Source: Parelaphostrongylus tenuis
Lineage: Eukaryota > Nematoda > Chromadorea > Rhabditida > Metastrongylidae
DNA length: 64,000 nt
Assembly: GCA_019055375.1 (NCBI GenBank)
Contig: JAHQIW010001200.1
Span: 124,001-188,000, forward strand
Direction of reading: 5' to 3'
A program made the translations under genes and the position numbers. This document shows positions 59,466-64,000 of the stretch, one piece after another. The stretch's first letter is position 1; each line of letters starts with the position of its first letter. The notes below the pieces were generated by a model. The model was not told where the DNA came from, did no database searches, and saw nothing but the letters and a program-made list of their open reading frames with translations.

Positions 59466-60275
59466 TCATAAGAGTGCTAATGACCATTTAAAAGCCGAGA
59501 TTTCTGGTTACAGCCCCACGTCGGTAAGCTTTCGAAACACCTTTTTATAACACTTCAAGATCAAAAATGAAACTAGCCTCAGATGCGCATATTTTTCGCA
59601 GGACAGAGCTTTTACTTTGGATTAGTGATTATTCGATAGCGTAATGGTTGATGATTCCAATGCCGCGTTCATTTCCTGGGAAAACCGTTTCTCTGCAGTG
59701 CGACAGAGAATAAGCTAACTTCACAGAGGCGAGCAAAGGGATCTCTGGCCGATTTACGTGTCGATGAGTGAGGCGACCACGTTAAGCAACGCCGTCGATT
59801 TTCGAGTTTATAAACGCATAGAAAAATATCGCCTCAGCAGTTCACGCGGCCGCTTCACCTATCGGCTTGCTCGCGTAAGTGAATTCTGCATATATTTTTT
59901 ATTGCATTTCTCGGTGAAAAATATGACACGTGAACTAGCCAAAGACCATTCTGGTCGCGCACGCGGGTTCAACTTATTTTATCTGCTGCGTTGCAGAGAA
60001 ACGGTTTTTCAGGATATAAGCATAGCATTGGAATCACCAAACATTACGCTATCGAATGATAACGAGTCGAAAGAAAGAGGAGCTCTGTCTAGCGAGATAT
60101 CCATGCTTGCACAACGCAAGGAATTTCCTTCCTTAACAACATCGAAAGAGTGAAATTCGACAATTTGGGGCTGTAGCCAGGAATCTCAGCTTTCCAACGA
60201 TTACAAATACTTCTATGAAAAGCTCCTGCCTAGAAAAAAAGGTTGGCTTTTCATCTGGTGCCCTTGTAACCACAG
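59465..60275. mobile_element. Foldback family 1 element
   Basis: The left arm starts CATAAGAGTGCTAATGACCAT (outer end replaced by the hammerhead repeat); the right arm ends in CCTTGTAACCACAGAATATC. The inner hairpin (CCGATTTACGTG and GACACGTGAACTAGCC) is present. Confidence 0.62.
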
Positions 60276-60304
60276 AATATCAATTTTATTTATAATTCCG
60301 ATAG

Positions 60305-60580
60305 GCTCTGAGCGTTGATCAATCCCTTGTAGGCGCGCCATGCATTCGCCGTCAGTTTATAGCTTCGTTTGATATGATTGAATTCATATGTGGCCTTTAC
60401 AATAACTTGCGGTGGCTAAACCATATATCAAGTCACTTCGCCATTCCCTCAAACAAGTCAGGCACCAATTCAGCTACACCGACACGTTACGAGACTTGAA
60501 GTGAACCTTGGGGCGCGGGACCGAACCAATGATCACGTGCACGTCACGAGGGGACACAACCACTGCTCCTTACGCGCTCC
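60305..60580 (-). mobile_element. SINE-B
   Basis: GCGTTGATCAATCCCTTG end block through GGACCGAACCAATGATCACG B-box side. Confidence 0.62.
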
Positions 60581-60882
60581 TATTTCATGCTGACATCACA
60601 CAATGACAAGAGAAAAAGTCAAACGAGGAGCATTCGCGTAAACAACAACAATAGCAACAACGCTTGAAAAAGGGAGTCACCTTGTGTGAAAAATCGTCGT
60701 AACACATTGGTGACAATGAACGGCGCATTCAATATTAACATTCTTCTAAAGTAGATCAAATCATCGATTGACACAAGTGCAGTGTGAGAACGAAAAATCA
60801 CCACATTACGACGCGATTCGGTGATACAAGCATCGAAAGTTAGCGTAAAAACATGATCTACTCATTGGAAAATTGGGAGTGA

Positions 60883-60890
60883 TGACGTCA
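60883..60890. promoter_or_regulatory. TGACGTCA palindrome (CRE-like)
   Basis: Full consensus octamer within GATGACGTCATC in an otherwise unassigned stretch (60590-61270) that also contains a degenerate tRNA-like head near 61020-61095. No gene start follows, so function is doubtful. Confidence 0.25.
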
Positions 60891-61274
60891 TCGTGTTTTA
60901 AAGACTGGAACATGCCACCAGCTCGTCGATCGGACGACTAAGAGGAATTTGTCGTCGTCGTCCGACACACCAGTGTACTAATGCCCGGCCCGATATTTAT
61001 GTGGAGTAACGTAATGCGCAGAGGATATATAGCGCAGTGGTTGGTGATATAGTAGGTCGCGAAACGCGTAGATAAACAAAGCTCTAGTTTGATCCCTTAG
61101 CGCAATACACTCTTGCGAACAATGAAACGGCGCCTTGCGCGCCGCTCTATCTTGGTTATCCGATCCAACGTTGGAAGGAAAACCCTCTTGACCAGCATTC
61201 TGTGACATTGACTAGGAAGACCAAGCCATCCATGCAAGAAACGGTGGGATCCGCATAATAAAATTGTGATAGCG

Positions 61275-62028
61275 GACCCTACGAAATGAAAGAAGAATAT
61301 TAGCTTCGCTTTATGTCATTACACCATTTTACAACGCTGTGACCTCCACACAAAACTACGTTTCAGACGTTCATAGTTCTCTCCGCACAGAGCTCCTCAA
61401 TTAGACTGTTAATAATCATTCGATAGCGAAATCGTTTCTTGAGAAGTTCAACGCTATGCTTATATTCTAAAAAGGCCGTTTTCTGCAACACAGGAGGTAA
61501 GATAGGTTGAATTCGCAACCGCTATCAAGGGGGTGTTTGGCCAATTTACGTGCCTGTACATGGGGTGATCACGTGAACTGCTGACGCGATACTTCTATGT
61601 GTGTTCATATGCCCGAAGCATCGATGGTCATCGCGTCAGCAGTTCACGTGGCTGCTTCAAACACACTTATGTGGGTTGGCCTAACACCCTCTTAAATGTG
61701 GATGCGACTTCAACTTATTGTACTTCCTTTGTTGCAGAGAGACGGTTTTTTCAGTACATAAGCATAGCGCTGGAATTAGGAACAAATAAGCTATCGATGA
61801 TTACCAGCAGTCTGAAGAATTAGCCATTTCCGGCGAGTAATATGCGCGTCTGAGACAGTTTTGTGTGGAGGTCATAGCGTTATAAAATGGTGTTTTGAAA
61901 AATTGGCGACGTGGAGCTGTGGACTTGAGTTTCAACTTTCAAATGGTTACTAACATTCCTATGAAAAGTTCTTCTCCAGCAGATGAGATCGATTTTTCTT
62001 TGTACCCTCATAATCAGAAAAAACCCGT
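61275..62028. mobile_element. Foldback family 1 element
   Basis: Left arm begins within the repeat (TACAACGCTGTGACCTCCAC); right end CCTCATAATCAGAAAAAACC. The inner hairpin of about 60 bp pairs TGTTTGGCCAATTTACGTG with the stretch at 61640-61700. Confidence 0.62.
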
Positions 62029-62164
62029 GACGATAGCAGAGCGGTGTAATTTCTAGAGAAACGTAAGAAGAAAGAAAGAAAACTAAAGCTGTCGTCACTT
62101 GTAATTAAACTGTTCGGGACAGCAAATGATCTATCGCCTAGCGCCATTTGTAAGCGATGTGGAA

Positions 62165-62462
62165 TTTTTGTTATATGAATAGAATCTATTCTCCGTTTTG
62201 GAAATAAAACGTTTGTATTTCGCGAAATCTCTTGATACTACATTAATTTCTCTGTAAGCTGGCTTTTCGTGCATATATAACACTTATGTGGAAACAAAAC
62301 CGCGAGTGTAAAACGTAATTTTCTTCCTGCTCTCACAGTGATCTATAAGAATTTTTTGAAAAAATAATGAAGATATCAAAATCGTCGAGATTGGGTTCAT
62401 CGAATGACTAGTAAAAGTTTGGCGAAAAGCTATCCACAGGCCCCAGACAAGATGGAAGACAA
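62165..62462. repeat. Foldback family 2, right half
   Basis: GCGAGTGTAAAACGTAATTTTC to CATCGAATGACTAGTAAAAG. Ends where a SINE-B fragment starts. Confidence 0.42.
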
Positions 62463-62645
62463 ACTCTTGTCGTTGATCAATCCCTGATGGATGTGTCGTG
62501 CATTCCTCTCCAACAATCAACTTCCTTTGAGGTGCTTGAATCAACACCTAACTCTTGCAAGGACTCACGCTAGTCTATCAATGTATCAAGTCAGTGCAGG
62601 CTATCTTCTTGAGCAGGTCTGCTACCACGTTACTGAGTCCCTATT
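62462..62645 (-). mobile_element. SINE-B tail fragment
   Basis: GTCGTTGATCAATCCCTGATGG to CTGAGTCCCT; lacks the tRNA-like head. Confidence 0.5.
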
Positions 62646-62654
62646 ATTTAACAG

Positions 62655-63270
62655 GAGAATATCAGATAACATATCGCTCCCCAAAGCAGGATACGGTTTT
62701 AAACGATACGACCGAATTTGCTAGATAATGATAAGAGGATTTCCTTCTTTCTGCTTTCTCCTATGATCTAGTTGAAGATTATCAGATAACATATCACTCC
62801 CCGAAGCAGGATACGGTTTTAATGATACGACCAAATTTACTAGATAATGATAAGAGTAATTCCTTCTTCCTGCCTTCTCTTATTATCTAGTTAGAAATTA
62901 TCAGATAACATATCACTCCCCGAAGCAGGATACGGTTTTAATGATACGGCCGAATTTACTAGATAATGATAAGAGGAATTCCTTTTTTTTTTAATTTCCT
63001 TATCATCTAGTTCGAGATTATAAGATAACATGTCACTCCAGAAAGCAGGATACGGTTTTAAGGGTATGACCGAATTTACTAGATAATGATAAGAGGAATT
63101 CCTTCTTTCTGCCTTGTTTTATCATCTAGTTAGAATTCATCAGGTAACATATCATTCCCCCATGAAGGAAGATACGGTTTTAATGATACGAACGAATTTA
63201 TTAGATAATGATAAGAGGAATTCCTTCTTTCTGCCTTTCCCTATCATCTAATTAGAGATTATCAGATAAC
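62655..63270 (+). repeat. 120-bp tandem repeat, five units
   Basis: Unit starts at ATCAGATAAC: 62661, 62781, 62900, 63020, 63139, with a sixth beginning at 63261 (spacing 119-122). Each unit carries its own hairpin (TACTAGATAATGATAAG with CTTATTATCTAGTTA). Confidence 0.85.
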
Positions 63271-63590
63271 TTAGAGAATTGAGTGGTGAAGAAAAACACG
63301 GCCTCAGGCTGGAATCGAACCCACGTTTCATCCTATCCGGGGACGCGTGCTCTACCACTACACCACTGAGGCACATTTGCCCGACCACTCATTCTTCTAC
63401 ATCTCAATGTTAGCTATCAGCCACCAACCTTTGACAGTTTTGGTCGGGTATGCGATTTCGCTTTATAAACCCAGTTGAGCTGATAGCTATTCTAATTACT
63501 AATACTTTGAAATTACAGTATTTTCACTGCTTTTTTCGCAGTGTTATTATGTTCTTATATAACTTAGAGAATTAAGTGGTGAACACGAAC
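63271..63590 (-). mobile_element. tRNA-derived SINE-A at the centre of a large palindrome
   Basis: Minus-strand tRNA-like head at 63300-63375 (GGAATCGAACCC and ACCACTACACCACTGAGGC on plus). It separates the two arms of the 120-bp satellite palindrome; ACTTAGAGAATTGAGTGGTG at its left edge recurs inverted at its right edge. Confidence 0.7.
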
Positions 63591-63599
63591 ACCTTGTTG

Positions 63600-64000
63600 A
63601 GTGTTTTTGTTCACCACTCAATTCTCTAAGTTATCTGATAATCTCTAATTAGATGATAGGGAAAGGCAGAAAGAAGGAATTCCTCTTATCATTATCTAAT
63701 AAATTCGTTCGTATCATTAAAACCGTATCTTCCTTCCTGGGGGAATGATATGTTACCTGATAAATTCTAACTAGATGATAAAACAAGGCAGAAAGAAGGA
63801 ATTCCTCTTATCATTATCTAGTAAATTCGTTCGTATGATTAAAACCGTATCCTGCTTTGGGGAGTGATATGTTATCTGATAATGTACAGATAGAAATTAG
63901 GGACTGCAGAAAGAAGGAATTCCTCTTATCGTTATCTAGTAAATTCGTTCGTATCATTAAAACCGTGTCCTGCTTCGGGAAGTGATATGTTATCTGATAT
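63600..64000 (-). repeat. Inverted arm of the 120-bp repeat array, continues past window end
   Basis: Reverse complement of the units before 63270, in mirror order and including the same unit-specific variants (for example the CTTCCTGGGGGAATGATATG variant of unit five). About 370 bp visible. Confidence 0.85.

Noticed and set aside
62655..64000. CRISPR-like array
   Set aside because: The units are contiguous 120-bp repeats without unique spacers, in a eukaryotic context.

Overview
The window is nuclear DNA of a nematode, most likely a strongylid (hookworm-like) parasite. Evidence: multi-exon genes with 50-90 nt and longer GT-AG introns, acceptor-like pyrimidine-AG sites a few bases before start codons (the pattern of spliced-leader trans-splicing), nematode-like ribosomal proteins, and RTE, mariner and Penelope-like remnants. 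The species call is inference.

Layout. 1-13.9 kb: no host gene; foldback elements, tRNA-derived SINEs, a mariner relic and RTE fragments. 14.0-15.8 kb (-): intact ribosomal protein L11 gene. 15.8-20.8 kb: SINEs, a lone RS-domain exon (17.8-18.0 kb, -), and a full-length foldback element. 20.9-24.1 kb (+): intact 10-exon HMG-CoA lyase gene. 27.5-30.5 kb (+): intact 7-exon ribosomal protein L5 gene; its first intron holds an alternating purine/pyrimidine tract, a hairpin element, a SINE and (AT)30. 31-33.7 kb: elements with hammerhead-ribozyme-like cores and more SINEs. 34.0-39.0 kb (+): mannose-6-phosphate isomerase gene with four apparent frameshifts. 40.2-46.9 kb: an RTE relic with a SINE nested in it, a Penelope-like element in foldback form, and other repeats. 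47.5-54.8 kb (+): phosphoglycerate kinase gene with several frameshifts and two stops made by substitution. 56.5-56.9 kb (-): last two exons of an unrecognised Ser-rich protein. 57-64 kb: SINEs, foldback elements, a second hammerhead-like element, and a large palindrome of 120-bp repeats that runs off the window end.

The three intact genes are housekeeping genes: L5 and L11 are the two proteins of the 5S ribonucleoprotein, and HMG-CoA lyase is the last step of mitochondrial leucine breakdown. The MPI and PGK genes keep their introns, so they are not processed copies; they are either decaying duplicates or poorly determined sequence. About half the window by eye is repeats. The recurring theme is inverted arrangement: unrelated element families (two foldback families, mariner, Penelope, a hairpin element, SINE-linked satellite) all occur as head-to-head copies.
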